Shown: positions 63,501 through 64,000 of the stretch, piece after piece
Layout of the letters: the number at the start of each line of letters is the position of its first letter
Position numbering within the stretch: the first letter of the stretch is position 1
Assembly: GCF_001424345.1 (NCBI RefSeq)
Contig: NZ_LMPF01000005.1
Coordinates: forward strand, 49,507 to 113,506
Direction: 5' to 3'
Origin: Burkholderia sp. Leaf177
Lineage (GTDB): Bacteria > Pseudomonadota > Gammaproteobacteria > Burkholderiales > Burkholderiaceae
DNA: 64,000 nt
Made by a program: the position numbers and the translations under genes
Notes under the pieces: model-generated
What the model saw: the letters and a program-made list of their open reading frames with translations, nothing else
Told to the model about the DNA's origin: nothing
Databases searched by the model: none

Positions 63501-63534
63501 AACCCCGCGCCCGGCAACGGTCCGCGGGGTTTTT
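63501..63534 (+). terminator. Terminator after tRNA-Thr
   Basis: Nine-base stem AACCCCGCG / CGCGGGGTT with a loop of 13 bases, followed by a T-run. It lies 33 bases after the tRNA. Confidence 0.85.
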
Positions 63535-63565
63535 CTTTTGCGCCCCTGTTTTTTCTTATGCGGAC

Positions 63566-63607
63566 GGAGACATGGTTGACACTTGTGCGGGGACATAGCT
63601 GACACTT
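63566..63607. repeat. Two-copy 19-base direct repeat, likely IS481-type end remnant
   Basis: Copies at 63566-63584 and 63589-63607, period 23, three mismatches, core GACATNGYTGACACTT. Such GACATGGTTGACAC repeats occur at ends of IS481-family elements in Burkholderia and relatives, from memory. No transposase is visible in the window, so it would be a remnant or solo end between tRNA-Thr and the next operon. The rest of 63468-63890 has no convincing gene; the open frame on the minus strand there looks like shadow. Confidence 0.4.
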
Positions 63608-63756
63608 TTCCTAGCGCGATCAGGGTTGGTTCAGAGTTCAGATCTGGTGACACGGCCTGCAACTCGAATCGATGCGTTTCTTCGGCCAATTCCTTCGGCT
63701 TGATATTCTTTGCGCCAACCCCTTGCGCAAGTTGCAAGTGCGCACTAGAATTCGGC

Positions 63757-63783
63757 CTCTTCGCTTCTGGGTGAGGCGAAGAG
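63757..63783. repeat. Eight-base inverted repeat with 11-base loop
   Basis: CTCTTCGC at 63757-63764 and GCGAAGAG at 63776-63783. It has no T-run and no gene before it. Could be a regulatory site or IS-derived; function unknown. Confidence 0.35.
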
Positions 63784-63909
63784 AAGCGGGAAGTAGAGGA
63801 TTCGCAATTCGATTCCGGTAGCTGGAGAGCCACGCAAAACGGCCCTCGCAAGGAATTAAGTTTCAGGTGGACGTGATTTGAAGGATGTCACGATGCGGTC
63901 AAAAACCTG

Positions 63910-63945
63910 TTGACGAAAAGCGAAACGTTCTACATAATCTCGTTT
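63910..63945 (+). promoter_or_regulatory. Strong sigma-70 promoter resembling an rRNA operon promoter
   Basis: TTGACG at 63910-63915 and CATAAT at 63933-63938 with a 17-base spacer, then CTCGTTTC. The TAATCTCGTTTCT stretch followed by a GCTG...CAGC-type pairing (from about 63950) matches, from memory, the region upstream of ribosomal RNA operons in Burkholderia. The gene itself lies beyond the right edge. Confidence 0.6.
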
Positions 63946-64000
63946 CTGTGCTGCAAACGCAGCGACGCGAAGGCGGTGGTGTTCTGAGGGTTGGGATGCT

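Noticed and set aside
63471..63851. 126-codon minus-strand frame after tRNA-Thr
   Set aside because: Runs through the tRNA terminator and the direct repeats, has no recognisable domain, and is best explained as chance reading of IS-end sequence.

Overview
The window is high-GC bacterial chromosome (my impression is about 60% GC) from a member of the Burkholderiaceae. Paraburkholderia or Caballeronia is the best guess, from protein likeness and gene order: mrcA / pilMNOQ / aroKB, gltBD, mlaFEDACB, and one long murA-his-tat block. It is almost entirely core genome, tightly packed, with many 4-base start/stop overlaps. Assignments come from reading motifs and order; no database search was run.

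Layout. 1-646: 5' end of penicillin-binding protein 1A (minus strand). 948-6844: a DNA-uptake/type IV pilus type cluster (pilM, pilN, a pilO-pilP fusion, and a short pilQ secretin) running into aroK and aroB. It sits in the same place as Escherichia coli hofMNOPQ, between mrcA and aroK. 7057-8283: dgt. 8363-13593: ugp operon for glycerol-3-phosphate uptake and glycerophosphodiester cleavage, with a small monooxygenase-fold gene inserted between ugpE and ugpC. 13661-16070: DUF883 membrane protein, OmpW porin and a REP-type transposase relative lacking the first His of its HUH motif. 16404-22655: gltB and gltD. 22796-30632: a DUF29 gene, then an accessory type I restriction-modification module in the order hsdM, hsdS, PD-(D/E)XK/DUF5655 nuclease-like gene, hsdR. 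30764-34688: alpha carbonic anhydrase, an MFS transporter and an SbmA/BacA-like ABC exporter. 34994-38580: TPP riboswitch followed by thiO, thiS, thiG and an N-terminally extended thiE. 38698-43005: mlaFEDACB for outer-membrane lipid asymmetry. 43219-45174: ABC-2 exporter pair and a BolA protein. 45311-54324: murA followed by hisG, D, C, B, (marC-like), H, A, F, I, E. 54367-57038: DUF4870, HIT protein, tatABC. 57121-59117: membrane-anchored DegQ/DegS-like protease and a divergent Nif3-like gene. 59323-62097: petABC (cytochrome bc1). 62194-63373: sspA and sspB. 63392-63467: tRNA-Thr(TGT), then an IS-end-like repeat and a strong promoter resembling a ribosomal RNA operon promoter at the right edge.

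How it fits together. The his genes give almost the whole histidine pathway in one run; HisG is the short form, which needs HisZ, and hisZ is not in the window. The tat genes lie near petA, whose Rieske protein carries a twin-arginine signal and so should be a Tat client. The thi cluster makes the thiazole half of thiamine and joins the halves; thiC and thiD must be elsewhere. The least ordinary parts are the restriction-modification module with its embedded nuclease-like gene and upstream inverted repeat, the pilO-pilP fusion, the extra gene in the ugp operon, the disarmed transposase relative, and the tRNA-Thr / IS-end / stable-RNA promoter junction.
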